64,000 nt of DNA from JAWKTT01 sp041398965 (GTDB lineage: Bacteria; Planctomycetota; Planctomycetia; Planctomycetales; Planctomycetaceae): contig JAWKTT010000009.1 in NCBI GenBank assembly GCA_041398965.1, positions 101,704 to 165,703 of the forward strand, in the 5' to 3' direction. Both the position numbers and the translations under genes were made by a program. Position 1 is the stretch's first letter. Each line of letters starts with the position of its first letter. The notes under the pieces are model-generated. The model made no database searches, had not been told where the DNA came from, and saw only the letters and a list, made by a program, of their open reading frames with translations. Shown here piece by piece: positions 28,006 through 37,487 of this stretch.

Positions 28006-28442
28006 CACCCCGTCAAAATCGCCGTGGGTCAGATTTTCAATGGGCTGCTAAGCGAGGTGGTGTTTCGTGAGGCAGCTTTCGTGGGGAAGACGTTTGAGGG
28101 CCTTCCTGGATTGGTGGTGTATCATGGGGAATCGGCGACGGTTGCCGGTAGAAATCGATGGCCTGCGGCACGTGATCGTTAAGCATGTGAACATCGTGCC
28201 GACCAAGGCATGCAAGCGGGAGCGTGCCCTGCAATGGCTGATGTCAATGCCACGGCATTCGATTCATTAGAATCGCGTCGTGCTATTGGATCGTGCCTTA
28301 TCGGTTTGCATCGGACATCAAGTCAATGGCGATCACAACTCCGGCACTATGTTTGTTATTTGCCTTTGGGATGACTACGAAGCAGCATAAGAAGTGCTTT
28401 GCAAATGCCGAGCGAACTCGACTTATTAAGACCTCGATTCCG
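28006..28442. other. Intergenic region between convergent genes
   Basis: A 437-base gap with short ORFs only; the longest (about 67 codons, plus strand) has no recognisable features. It may contain decayed coding DNA, but no parent family could be identified. Confidence 0.4.
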
Positions 28443-29534
28443 TCAGGGGACTGACGGCCCCCGTTCGTTGGGGGTTGTGGGGACGAGGTTTGCAGGTTTG
28501 GGGGTGGGGCGAGGGGTGAGTTCTATGGTGACTTTGGTTTCTAATGGGGGAAGGCGCTCGAAGTACGGTTCGTACATCAGGCCATCGTTTTCGGCACTGC
28601 TCTCGATGGAAAGGTCTAGGAGGGCGTCGCCGAAGTTGGCGACGCAGACGAGGTTGCCCCCTTCGGCGAGGTACGATTTCGATCCGTCTTCGTGCTTGTA
28701 CCAGCCGCTGCCGGCGAAGACCCAGTTGGCATCGAGTTCGCGAATTTGACTTTCTTTGAAGAAGGTCTCGATTCCTTTCCGATACATCTCGTCTTTCGAC
28801 AGAGCGAGGAGGGCGTCGCGTTGGGCGGCGGTCATCGGGCCGAACCAGATCAGTTCTTCGTTGACCTGATCGTATTTTAACTCGGTGTCTGCGGGCATCA
28901 CGAACCCTTCGGGGAGTTTCGCCAGATGGAACCCGAAGTATCTCTGAATTGCTGACCGGACGAGTTGCTGGGCCTTATAGCGTTGAGGCTTTCCTTCTTT
29001 GTCGATCCACGAGAGATGGATATCGATGACCTGCCCGGTGGCGGGGGTGAACATTGGTTCGTACTGCACCGGTTTGCCCACCTCGGCTCCAATCGCGAGG
29101 AGGCCGGCATGGATGACATAGGCGTCGGAGTCGACGGCGAAGATCGCTTCGTGTTCTTTGGTTCGCGACTTGCAGATGAGCATCTCGAGCAGACCCCGAT
29201 TGAGCACGACCTCCCCTTTGAGCAGCAGACGTTTTTGCTTGGCATCCAGGAAAACGGTCTTCTCTTTGTTGAGCGGGGGGAGTCCAGCGGTCGGATCGAC
29301 CGGAGTCGCCTCGGGCGTATCTTTCGCGGGGGCTTCCTTCGTCGGTGTCTCGACAGCAGGGGTTGTTGTGGCGGGTGCCTCGGCTGCTGGAGCTTCGGTG
29401 ACTGCGGGCTGAGAGAGAGCGTCAGCAATGAGACCGACCCCAGGGGCAACACCCAGAAGCATGATCAAAGAGAGTGACATCCACATCGGGCGGCTGGTCA
29501 TCGTTCGGTCCTTAGCAGTTGCTGGGGGAGTCAT
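28443..29534 (-). CDS. YdjY-domain exported protein
   Basis: This 363-residue protein has an N-terminal signal segment (MSLSLIMLLGVAPGVGLIADA) and a Pro/Ala/Thr-rich linker of tandem EAPA/TPA-type units (about residues 45-85). The YdjY-like domain begins near residue 95 (KRLLLKGEVVLNRGLLEMLICKSRTKEHEAI). This domain is common in planctomycete secreted proteins and its function is not established. The Pro/Thr-rich linker suggests a surface or periplasmic location. The next gene downstream on the same strand is unrelated. Confidence 0.7.
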   Translation of the reverse strand: MTPPATAKDRTMTSRPMWMSLSLIMLLGVAPGVGLIADALSQPAVTEAPAAEAPATTTPAVETPTKEAPAKDTPEATPVDPTAGLPPLNKEKTVFLDAKQKRLLLKGEVVLNRGLLEMLICKSRTKEHEAIFAVDSDAYVIHAGLLAIGAEVGKPVQYEPMFTPATGQVIDIHLSWIDKEGKPQRYKAQQLVRSAIQRYFGFHLAKLPEGFVMPADTELKYDQVNEELIWFGPMTAAQRDALLALSKDEMYRKGIETFFKESQIRELDANWVFAGSGWYKHEDGSKSYLAEGGNLVCVANFGDALLDLSIESSAENDGLMYEPYFERLPPLETKVTIELTPRPTPKPANLVPTTPNERGPSVP

Positions 29535-29721
29535 CGTTCGGCAAGATCGCCAGTGACGCGATCTTTCGAGGGTGATGAATGCAAGGCATCATCTCATCGA
29601 CACACTATACACTTCGCGGTCCGCTAACGCACATCTCGAGTGACGTGCGGCAACGCCCCACACATCAAGTGTGGTGCAAAACGGCCGTTTCGCATCGGTC
29701 GAGAAACAGCTTGAGTGTCGT

Positions 29722-29763
29722 CTTTCGCTCCGCGAAAGAAACGTCCCTTTCGCGGAGCGAAAG
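29722..29763. repeat. Pair of inverted REP-like palindromes
   Basis: CTTTCGCTCCGCGAAAG (29722-29738) is a 7-bp hairpin with a 3-base loop. Its exact reverse complement follows at 29747-29763, 8 bases away, so the two copies form a longer inverted repeat (REPIN-like). A third copy lies at 31356-31372, followed by the same GGCGACA extension. It sits just downstream of the DUF1559 stop codon and could end that transcript. Confidence 0.7.
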
Positions 29764-29788
29764 GCGACAGTCATTACCCGATCGATCC

Positions 29789-30808
29789 TTAGAAACCAGG
29801 AACGACTTCGCCCCCACTGAGTGTGCCGAGGGCATGCCAGGTGGCGAGGTTGATGTTTTCGCTGATCGAGCGAGCGGCTCCATCCATAAGGGCGACTTGG
29901 ACGATACCGGGGTGATAGCTTCGTGAGGTGATTGCGGCATAAGAGGGGCTTCCGCTGCTGCCGCTCTTCCCTTCTTGCCACGAGTTATAATCCGACTCGG
30001 GATAAGTGACGCCACCATTGACGTAGGAGACCGGTGTGTTGGGGCCAAGTGTGACCGTAAATCCCGTGTGATGCACACGACCATCGGGCCACTCGGTGTG
30101 GCCAGTGTTTTTGAACTCGGCTCCCGAGGCGACTGCGGCTTCGACCTCGCTGCGTCCACTGGGAATCGTCGTGCTGGGGGGGCCTCCATTGCGGGTGTAG
30201 GGGGTCCAGGCTTTCACCTCGGCTGTCAACAGGGTGCTTCCTGTGCCATCAGTGAAGTGGGCCATCGAGACACTGGCGTTCGGATAGAAGGCTCCGTCTC
30301 CCCCGCGACCAGTGGCAGGGTCGAAGACGAACCAAGTTCCATAGTTGAAGCCGTACGATGTCGGGTAGAGAATCGCGCGCCCTCCGCCGGGATCGCGGGC
30401 AACGTCGGCTTTAACGTCGCTTGGACAAGAGTAGACATCGATTTTCAACCCACTGATGGCAGACTGGAAGTCCCAGCCAATTGACAGGTCGATATTTTTG
30501 TAGAGGTTTCCTTGTTCCAGATAGGGGAGGATCCGCCCATGCGTCCCCCACGACCCGTTATTGGCGGTCGATCCCGAGCCGAGGTCGATCGAGGCGCCGG
30601 GAGGGAGATACTTGTTCGCCCCCATGTAGTTGTGAACAGCGACAACCAGATTGTGCAAATGGTCCTGACACTGTGTTCGCCGGGCCGCTTCTCGAACCGA
30701 CTGCACAGCCGGGAGGAGCAGCGAGACGAGAATGGCGATAATGGCAATCACAACGAGCAGTTCGATGAGTGTGAAGCCTGGGCGACGCGTGGGGATTTTG
30801 TCTGTCAT
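29789..30808 (-). CDS. DUF1559 prepilin-like secreted protein
   Basis: The N-terminus has a type IV pilin-like cleavage/methylation motif: a basic leader, then GFTLIELLVVIAIIAILVSLLLPAVQ with Glu at +5, followed by REAARRTQC. The remaining ~300 residues match DUF1559, with the closing HPGIVQVALMDGAARSISENIN element. Planctomycetes carry dozens of these paralogues. They are presumed to be processed and exported through a type II/IV-like system, but their function is unknown. The frame is open to 30925; 30808 is the start that places the leader correctly. The mature N-terminal helix would anchor the protein in the inner membrane before assembly. Confidence 0.92.
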   Translation of the reverse strand: MTDKIPTRRPGFTLIELLVVIAIIAILVSLLLPAVQSVREAARRTQCQDHLHNLVVAVHNYMGANKYLPPGASIDLGSGSTANNGSWGTHGRILPYLEQGNLYKNIDLSIGWDFQSAISGLKIDVYSCPSDVKADVARDPGGGRAILYPTSYGFNYGTWFVFDPATGRGGDGAFYPNASVSMAHFTDGTGSTLLTAEVKAWTPYTRNGGPPSTTIPSGRSEVEAAVASGAEFKNTGHTEWPDGRVHHTGFTVTLGPNTPVSYVNGGVTYPESDYNSWQEGKSGSSGSPSYAAITSRSYHPGIVQVALMDGAARSISENINLATWHALGTLSGGEVVPGF

Positions 30809-31575
30809 CAGGAAGCTTTCGGGGAACGTGGAGTATGTCTCTCGGCAGGAATGGAGCGTCACGAAAAACATCAGATCATGCCGCGTCTGAGGACCTGACG
30901 CAAATCCAATGCCATTGATCCACATGAACCGTCACCCCTTGGTGGACCAGTGAGAAAGCCGTTACGACGTCGAGTTTGTGACGAAAACTTCGCCACTGAT
31001 GGCGAGAGAGTCGCCACAGGTTGTGTCGCACGGTTCACCGAAATGAAAGCGGACGCCGGCAGGCACACAGTCTATCGTGACCGGGTGCGATGGAGCCACC
31101 TTGGCGCGATCGGTTTGGAGAGCCGAGCGACATTCTAACGGGAATTCCATCGGGAGTTCGACGCAAGGAACCGACACTCCAGGGCCTTTCAGTTCTTCAA
31201 TATTGAACGCCCCACGTTCCTGATAGGCCAGATTTCTGATAGCGGAACGGCGCCAGCCGTTGCCAGGCTGACGCTGCGGGCGACGACTGAGACGCTAGGA
31301 CCGATCGATCAATGAGTGTCATCTCTCGCTCTGTAAAAGATGTGACCCGCGCGACCTTTCGCGGAGCGAAAGGCGACAATGATTTCCAGGAGGATCCTTC
31401 GTGCAACTTCAAAGGCTGGGCGTAGGGAGAGTGGTTGTTCAAATCGCATCGTAAGAATCGTGTCGAACGGTGCCGAGCGGTATTGGGGCTTGTGCCCTTC
31501 CCCGAGTCAGGGGGACCTTCAACAAGTGGCTCAGATTCCAGCACGGAAAGGCTCCGGCCGACATTCTCCACTCGT
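30809..31575. other. Intergenic region with REP-like repeat
   Basis: About 770 bases without a confident gene. A 71-codon minus-strand ORF (30962-31177) has no recognisable features and is probably spurious. The REP-like 17-mer lies at 31356-31372. A near-copy of the AGGCTGACGC motif occurs around 31264. Confidence 0.4.
31356..31372. repeat. Third copy of the CTTTCGC palindrome
   Basis: Identical 17 bases to the copy at 29747-29763, including the following GGCGACA. It is a dispersed REP-like repeat in the gap between the DUF1559 gene and the YkgJ gene. Confidence 0.65.
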
Positions 31576-31893
31576 CTAAATTGGCTTGATTCCCTGTTGT
31601 CGACGATGGTGGTGGCAGAGGGAACTGTTGATCTCGAAGGCTCGGCAGTCGTCGGGGCGTTGGTCGTAGTGACGACATCCGCGGGTTTCGGGGTCGTACC
31701 AGCGGCAGGGACGGCGATCGGTGGTCGATGTGCCAAAGAGTAAGGTGGTAATCGCCCGTATCTCGGCTTCGGGCACCCTTTTTTCGACCGCCTCATTCCG
31801 CTCATCGTTGATGAAGAACGGGGGAGCAGTCACTTGCAGACAACAGGCTCCGCAGTTGTCGCAGTTTTCGATGATCGGGAGATGGAGAACCAT
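31576..31893 (-). CDS. YkgJ-family cysteine cluster protein
   Basis: This 105-residue protein has the conserved CxxCxxCC cluster (NCDNCGACCLQVTAP) and a second pair of Cys in CRHYDQRPDDCRAFE. Together these match the YkgJ/zinc- or iron-chelating family (UPF0153). Members bind a metal, possibly an Fe-S cluster, and their physiological role is unknown. It stands alone, with no clear operon partner. Confidence 0.8.
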   Translation of the reverse strand: MVLHLPIIENCDNCGACCLQVTAPPFFINDERNEAVEKRVPEAEIRAITTLLFGTSTTDRRPCRWYDPETRGCRHYDQRPDDCRAFEINSSLCHHHRRQQGIKPI

Positions 31894-32241
31894 TGCCGGG
31901 GAAACGATGACATCCGGGAAGCGGAGGAGTTGTGGAGTGACGTGCCTTATTCACGAGAGTCTACCGTGATTCGACCGGACCGACCAACGGCTTGCCAGGA
32001 AATGAGGGGGAGAGCGGGTCGCTGGGCAGGGGTTGGGGATTCCAGTACAGTTTGCGGTTACGATTTCACGAACAGACTGCCGCCACTTTCCCGAGGCATG
32101 TTTGAGCGGACTGATGTCGAAACAGAGAGAATGGTCGTAGGGCTGTTTGTTTCGCCAGTCTGGCTCGCAGGCCAGTTCGGGGGAGGGGCGTCGCGGAGTG
32201 GGCCGGGTTAGACGTCACTCGAATTTTCATCTTACATCAGG
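31894..32241. other. Divergent intergenic region
   Basis: A 348-base gap between the divergent YkgJ and SEC-C genes. No gene-like frame or RNA is recognised; it presumably carries both promoters. Confidence 0.4.
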
Positions 32242-32253
32242 ATGCGTGCGGCA

Positions 32254-34569
32254 ATGGATTCCTATGCAATGTGCCCATGTGGCAGTGGCAAGAAGATTAA
32301 ATTTTGTTGTCACAAGTTGTTCTCCGAGATGGAGAAGGTCGAGCGAATGATCGAGAACCAGCCTCGCCAGGCGCTCGTGCATCTGGACAAGCTGGAGAAG
32401 TCGCATCCCTCGAACGGCTGGGTTGCGGTAACACGGTCACGCATTCAGATGATGCTGGAAGAGTCACTCGACGCGAAGATATCGCTGTTGCGATTCCTGA
32501 AGTCGAATCCGGATCATGCCCGCGCCAATGCGATGTACGCTTTGGCCTCGATGTCTGTGGACGGCATCCCCGCCTGCAAGAAGGCTGTCAATCGGGCATT
32601 GAAGCGATCGGTTGCCGACAGTCCCGCGATCGTCGGTACTTTGCTCGAATCGTTGGGCCAACATCATCAGATGGAGGTCCGTCCGGTAGCGGCTCTCGCT
32701 CACTACCGACTGGCAATTCCGCTGGCCGAACATCAGGAGACGTTTTGGGGACTGACGCAGCGTCAGCGAGAGATTCAGTCCAACCCCTGGTATCCGCTGT
32801 TCCTTCGCAGCGACCTGACAGTCCCACAGTTCGAGACTCCCGATCATGTCGTCGAACTGGTTGACCGGGCAGAGCAACTCAGCCATCTCGGGTGTTGGGA
32901 CGAAGCCGCCCTCTTGATCCAAGAGGCTGTCACCAAGGAACCGCAGTCGGCAGAATTGACACATCTCCTCGGGCTGTGCTGGGCTTGGGACGGCAATGAT
33001 CTGGCGGCAGCGGAGGCTCTGTTTCAGGCCGCACGTCTGTATCAGGACGAAGTGGATGCCCTGGAATGCGAGACACTCGCTCAGTTTTTCAATCGCACAC
33101 ATCCAGAGCATTCATCGGCCGTCCTGTCGACTCAGTTCGAGAGTTCCTCGGTTGCGCGAACCCTCTCCTTGCTGGACGATGCGCCGCAATTCGTTCGGGA
33201 AGAGGTCGAGAAGAACTCCCGTCTCATGGCCGCCTATACCATCTTGGATCGTCCGATTCCCACAGGAGACGGGCTTGCCAATATGACGTTGGAAACCTGT
33301 CCGCATCGGTTGGGTGAGCTTCGCTTCTTCGAGGGATCGGACAGCCCGGGCGAGGGGAGACCGACTGGTCCATTCGCCGAACTGGCCGCGATCGAGTCCA
33401 TGCCCTATGAATCATGCCTGGCACTCATCGAGAAGCATGCTCCCGGTCTGCTGAAGATCGTTCCACACGCTCACCCAACGGCAGGCGGGGAACAACATGT
33501 CGTTGTCATGCGGCAGGCGAAACTGGTCGCCGAACTACGCCCGGAACTCTACTTTCCCGAGAATGTCTCGCGAACGGTGCAGTCCGCCATTGTCGACGAG
33601 TTGTGGAATCAGGTTCCGAAGAAGTGGCTGAATACTCCGCTCACAGCTCTGGAGGGGAAGACCCCACTGGAGGCCGCCGGACAAGTCGATCTGCAACGTC
33701 CATTGCATGCCGCCCTGTTTCTGTTGGATCACTTGTACGACGTGGAAAGGCGGATTCTTCCGCGAGCCGAGTTTGAGCAACAGTTGCAGTTGCCACCGCT
33801 CCCCAGCGTAGAACTCAGTGATGACGAGAACGTGTTCGATGCGATCTCCCGTCCCATCAATCGGTTCCGAGTGAACCTGAGCACCCTCAGCGACGAGAAT
33901 CTGAACATGTTCATCCGGTTTGCGGAAATTTGTCGCCATTCTGGTCTGACAGCCGCTGGCTACCGTGAGGCACTCTCCAACGAACGCTCATCCTTATTCA
34001 CCGACGTCTCCACAGAAACGAACGACGATCATTCCCAGACTGAAGCCGCAATCGATCACTCGGCCCACGACCATGACTGTGCTCGCGACCATGACCACGA
34101 CCACGATCATGATTTTGACGACGAAGGGGATGACTTAGAAGAAGATTCCGCCCTGATGAATCAACGCGAGGTCATCGGTCGGCTGATCGACATTTCACTC
34201 AACGACCGAAACGACGAAGAAGCCTTTGCACTGATCGAGCGGGGACGTGCTCTGCCACTCAAGCCGGGCGAAGACCCCTTCAACATCAACCTCAACTGGA
34301 CCATTCAAGAGTTTCGCGCCGCCTCGATCCGCAGTAACGAGAAGCTTGCGGACGTGCTAAAGAATTTGTGGGACAACTTTGCGTCGAAGGTCCCCGGCAT
34401 GCGTTCACAACTGATCGAGGCCGCTTCCAAGTTGAAAATCGATCCTCCGTGGGGCTCCGAAATTGTCACCGCAAGCAACATCGTCGGAAGTGGCTCGACC
34501 AACTGGTCCCCCTCGGGAACGACTCCCGCAAGTGAACCGAAGAAGCTCTACATCCCCGGACAGGATTAA
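32254..34569 (+). CDS. SEC-C motif protein with TPR-like helical body and His-rich linker
   Basis: The protein opens with a SEC-C zinc motif (CPCGSGKKIKFCCHK), which in SecA and other proteins binds zinc and contacts ribosomes or partners. A long helical, TPR-like region (about residues 25-290) follows. A histidine/aspartate-rich stretch (about residues 605-630, alternating HD with HDHDHDHD) could bind metal ions. The C-terminal part is unassigned. It is about 771 residues, counting from the ATG at 32254, which has AGGA 8 bases upstream; an in-frame ATG at 32242 is less well placed. Several planctomycete proteins share this SEC-C-first layout. The function is unknown. Confidence 0.7.
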   Translation: MDSYAMCPCGSGKKIKFCCHKLFSEMEKVERMIENQPRQALVHLDKLEKSHPSNGWVAVTRSRIQMMLEESLDAKISLLRFLKSNPDHARANAMYALASMSVDGIPACKKAVNRALKRSVADSPAIVGTLLESLGQHHQMEVRPVAALAHYRLAIPLAEHQETFWGLTQRQREIQSNPWYPLFLRSDLTVPQFETPDHVVELVDRAEQLSHLGCWDEAALLIQEAVTKEPQSAELTHLLGLCWAWDGNDLAAAEALFQAARLYQDEVDALECETLAQFFNRTHPEHSSAVLSTQFESSSVARTLSLLDDAPQFVREEVEKNSRLMAAYTILDRPIPTGDGLANMTLETCPHRLGELRFFEGSDSPGEGRPTGPFAELAAIESMPYESCLALIEKHAPGLLKIVPHAHPTAGGEQHVVVMRQAKLVAELRPELYFPENVSRTVQSAIVDELWNQVPKKWLNTPLTALEGKTPLEAAGQVDLQRPLHAALFLLDHLYDVERRILPRAEFEQQLQLPPLPSVELSDDENVFDAISRPINRFRVNLSTLSDENLNMFIRFAEICRHSGLTAAGYREALSNERSSLFTDVSTETNDDHSQTEAAIDHSAHDHDCARDHDHDHDHDFDDEGDDLEEDSALMNQREVIGRLIDISLNDRNDEEAFALIERGRALPLKPGEDPFNINLNWTIQEFRAASIRSNEKLADVLKNLWDNFASKVPGMRSQLIEAASKLKIDPPWGSEIVTASNIVGSGSTNWSPSGTTPASEPKKLYIPGQD

Positions 34570-34856
34570 CCGGATTTCCCAGCAGCAGACTCGCACGATG
34601 GACCTCCACATCCATCCCAAGGTGAGTGAAGACAACTCGTCAGCGGAAGAACTTAGCCCGGAGGGCGATACCTGAACTGCCGGTGGCTCACGCGACCGGC
34701 AAGTCGAGATCGCCCACTGGACTGTCAACGACCGCTCGAATCAGGTGGCCGAACTTTTCGACCACCCCAACAGAGCGGGCCTTGTGTACAGGCAGAGATG
34801 ACGGCGTGTCCTGACATCGCAGTTCCCCTTTGGCATCTTGTTTCAAGAGCAATTCC

Positions 34857-36050
34857 ATGATTCTCGGCATCCCTCAAGAGACGTTTCCTGGTGAGCGACG
34901 GGTCGCGATCATCCCCGCTTCAATGAAGGCTATCCAAAAGCTCGGCCTCGACGTTGTGATCGAAGCGGGAGCTGGCGAGAAGGCCGGGTTCCTGGACTCC
35001 ATGTACCTGGAAGCAGGTGCTAAGGTTGTCAGCAGCCGGGATGAACTCTTTCAACAAGCCGACATCGTGGCAATGGTCAGAGCCTGCGGAGCGAACCTCG
35101 ACGCGGGGGCGGCAGACGTCAATCGACTCCGACCCGGGCAGTGCCTCGTCGCCCAGTGTGACCCACTCTCCGACGCGAAGGAGTCGGCCAAGCTGGCAGT
35201 CACGAAGGCAACCATTTTCGCTCTCGAACTGGTCCCCCGTATCACACGGGCACAGAGCATGGATGTCCTCTCTTCGATGGCGACCATCGCCGGTTACAAA
35301 GGGGTGATGCTGGCAGCTAACATGCTCCCACAACTCTTTCCGATGATGATGACCGCAGCCGGAACGCTGAAGCCTTCTCGCGTGTTTGTCATGGGGGCCG
35401 GAGTCGCAGGTCTGCAAGCGATTGCCTCCGCCAAGCGACTCGGTGCCGTTGTCTCCGCCTACGACGTTCGCCCCGTGGTGAAGGAACAAGTCGAAAGCCT
35501 CGGCGGTAGGTTCGTCGAGATCGCTCTGGAAGCCGCAGAAGGTTCGGGAGGGTATGCGAAGGAAGTCGGCGAAGAGTTCCTGAAGAAACAACGTGAGATG
35601 CTGCTGAAGGTGGTGGCCGAAAGCGATGTCGTCATCACGACCGCAGCCGTCCCCGGCAAGAAAGCCCCAATCTTGCTGACCGAAGAAATGGTCCGAGCGA
35701 TGCCCGCAGGCTCCGTCGTCGTTGACCTCGCCGCCGAGCGAGGTGGGAACTGTGCTCTCACCAAACCGGGCGAAACCGTCGAAGTGCAAGGGGTAACAAT
35801 TCTCGGCCCCGTCAACGTTGCTTCGGAAATCCCTCGTCACGCCAGTCAGATGTACTCGAACAACGTGACCACCTTTTTGAAGTCGATCGTCAAAGAGGGC
35901 AAGCTCACCATCGATCACTCGGATGAAGTTGTCGCTGGTACACTACTGACCGAATCCGGCGAACTGGTCCACCCCTTCGCAAGAGAACTCGCCGGCCTTC
36001 CCCCTCTGCCAACTCCGGCATCTGCTCCCACATCAGCATCGGCAACCTGA
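34857..36050 (+). CDS. pntA: NAD(P) transhydrogenase subunit alpha (PntA, alpha-1 type)
   Basis: The 397-residue protein starts GIPQETFPGERRVAIIPA and has the RITRAQSMDVLSSMA segment. Its NAD-binding Rossmann site GAGVAGLQA is followed by the mobile-loop region EAAEGSGGYAKE. It lacks the C-terminal membrane helices of E. coli PntA, so it is the short alpha-1 type that pairs with separate small alpha-2 and beta subunits. The complex couples hydride transfer between NAD(H) and NADP(H) to proton movement. Usually alpha-2 and beta genes follow directly; here they are absent and a repeat-flanked island begins 127 bases downstream. ATG 34857 is preferred over an upstream in-frame ATG at 34830. Confidence 0.93.
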   Translation: MILGIPQETFPGERRVAIIPASMKAIQKLGLDVVIEAGAGEKAGFLDSMYLEAGAKVVSSRDELFQQADIVAMVRACGANLDAGAADVNRLRPGQCLVAQCDPLSDAKESAKLAVTKATIFALELVPRITRAQSMDVLSSMATIAGYKGVMLAANMLPQLFPMMMTAAGTLKPSRVFVMGAGVAGLQAIASAKRLGAVVSAYDVRPVVKEQVESLGGRFVEIALEAAEGSGGYAKEVGEEFLKKQREMLLKVVAESDVVITTAAVPGKKAPILLTEEMVRAMPAGSVVVDLAAERGGNCALTKPGETVEVQGVTILGPVNVASEIPRHASQMYSNNVTTFLKSIVKEGKLTIDHSDEVVAGTLLTESGELVHPFARELAGLPPLPTPASAPTSASAT

Positions 36051-36177
36051 TAGAGACCGATCGCAAGGGCTTCGTCAGCATGCGGGATGAAACGTAGGGT
36101 CTCGTCAACACTACCCACACTTTGCATTTATGGCGAGGCTCCACGGAGGATGACGCGGAGCTTTTCTGGGTCGTGCC

Positions 36178-36410
36178 AGTTAAAGTAGGTCAGGCTCCTG
36201 CCTGACTTCCTGTGTCTGGGTGATTCGTCGCTTTGTTGTTGCGGAGACTTGGGCGCGGCGGGCCGTTCGACTCATCGATGTCAACATTTTTTTGTTCGAC
36301 AAACAACCGAGCGCCTTGAAGCGAAGTACAGCCACTCACCTTGTATGAGAACTCGATTGCCATCAACAATCCCTAAAGGAAGTCAGGCAGGAGCCTGACC
36401 TACATGAACT
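36178..36410. repeat. 233-bp REPIN/MITE-like element, copy A
   Basis: Perfect 27-bp terminal inverted repeats lie at 36185-36211 and 36377-36403. Each contains the self-complementary palindrome GTCAGGC-TCCT-GCCTGAC, so each end forms its own hairpin. Similarity extends outward (AGTTxAxGTAGG) to the given bounds. It encodes no transposase. A second copy at 37486-37717 differs at roughly 8 positions by eye. Two inverted REP palindromes around a spacer is the architecture of REPIN/MITE elements, which are mobilised in trans; no RAYT transposase was seen in the window. Confidence 0.75.
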
Positions 36411-36414
36411 GTTA

Positions 36415-36597
36415 ATGACCCGACATATGCGAAAATTTTCACAGGAAGTCAAACTTGCTTCGGGTGGAAGATTTGAAGTGGAAGCGCACAACATCTGGTT
36501 TACGTCAGAAGAGATGGATGCCCTTGAGGACGAAGATTGCGACTTCGATGCTATCACGTGGTGTACTCCAACACCACCACTTCTTGCAGAGTGTTAG
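36415..36597 (+). CDS. Small hypothetical protein (doubtful)
   Basis: A 60-codon frame between the two repeat copies. It starts 4 bases after copy A and is acidic in its second half (EEMDALEDEDCDFD). No family is recognised and no clear ribosome site is seen. It lies in the AT-richer island and may be a remnant. Confidence 0.3.
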   Translation: MTRHMRKFSQEVKLASGGRFEVEAHNIWFTSEEMDALEDEDCDFDAITWCTPTPPLLAEC

Positions 36598-36995
36598 TAG
36601 ATTCGGTTGCATTGCGGGCCTGTAAGGTTAAGTGGAGGGGAATCGTCGGGGTCGGCTGGAACGACCGGGTAGCGGTCCGCGATAGGCTGGGTGGCATTGT
36701 CGGCTATAGGGGATTGTGATGAATCGGAAGAAATTCTTCGCCCCAACGGCAGTAGGTCTGAATGGTTCGCTTGGATAGGCGGCAGACTTCGCAGGCCGCC
36801 GTGTATTGTGCGAGGAGTTTCCTCTCCACAGTTTGCCGCGCAAGAATTGCTCGGTCAATTCTCGCGACGAATTCGACGCATCTCCATTCCACGCTTGAGA
36901 TTGACTGCCATCCCTGCCCGGAGTATTCTCAATGCACATTGTTGAGAGATAACCAAGTTAGCTGGCAATCGTCACTCGTAATCCCCAAATGTCGA

Positions 36996-37487
36996 ATGGA
37001 AAATCCATCCGAAGAATCACCGCCTGCCTCTCAAGCCGAAGAATCTCATCTGGGATTTCCGCGATGGATTCGCCGATTATGGACTATTGCAGCATTTGTG
37101 CATGGGTTGCTTGCGGTCGCACTCTTGCTTTCATTTGTTCGTGGAATACTGATAATCACCAACCGGCTTGATGGTTACGTCGGCCGTGATCCCAAAGTGT
37201 GGCTTGGAATCTCAACAATTATGATCGCATCGGCGTTTGCATCGGTTGCTGCGTGGAAGTCACGTGACTTCTTCGCTGTTGGTCCAATTCGGCTAACAAT
37301 ACTTGCGGCGATTCTCGTCATTCTCGTAGGCCCGTTCATTGTTCCGCTGCATGAGGCATGGGTTGGCATTGTCAACGCTGCAATCGCAACTTGCGGTGTA
37401 GCGGTTACAGCAGTTCTTGCCCGTCACTTTGGCCGACACGCAGGCGCAACTCAGTCGCTCCATGAGACCGGTGCGGATTCCCCGTAG
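36996..37487 (+). CDS. Small four-helix membrane protein between repeat copies
   Basis: This 163-residue protein has four hydrophobic segments (approximately residues 29-48, 67-84, 92-112 and 119-138): WTIAAFVHGLLAVALLLSF, GISTIMIASAFASVAAW, IRLTILAAILVILVGPF and GIVNAAIATCGVAVTAVLA. No family is recognised. The start MENPSEESPP was chosen because the upstream open frame is Cys/Arg-rich and lacks signals. Its stop codon overlaps the first bases of repeat copy B, so the element may have truncated the gene and supplied its stop. The protein could be an original cassette gene, but no clean attC site is visible after it. Confidence 0.5.
   Translation: MENPSEESPPASQAEESHLGFPRWIRRLWTIAAFVHGLLAVALLLSFVRGILIITNRLDGYVGRDPKVWLGISTIMIASAFASVAAWKSRDFFAVGPIRLTILAAILVILVGPFIVPLHEAWVGIVNAAIATCGVAVTAVLARHFGRHAGATQSLHETGADSP

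Noticed and set aside
30962..31177. 71-codon minus-strand frame upstream of the DUF1559 gene
   Set aside because: No signal peptide, domain or ribosome site; too short to support.
36900..36963. Possible second attC ending in GTTAGCT upstream of the membrane-protein gene
   Set aside because: No matching R'' box or paired inner arms could be found; only a short TCTCAA/TTGAGA hairpin is present.
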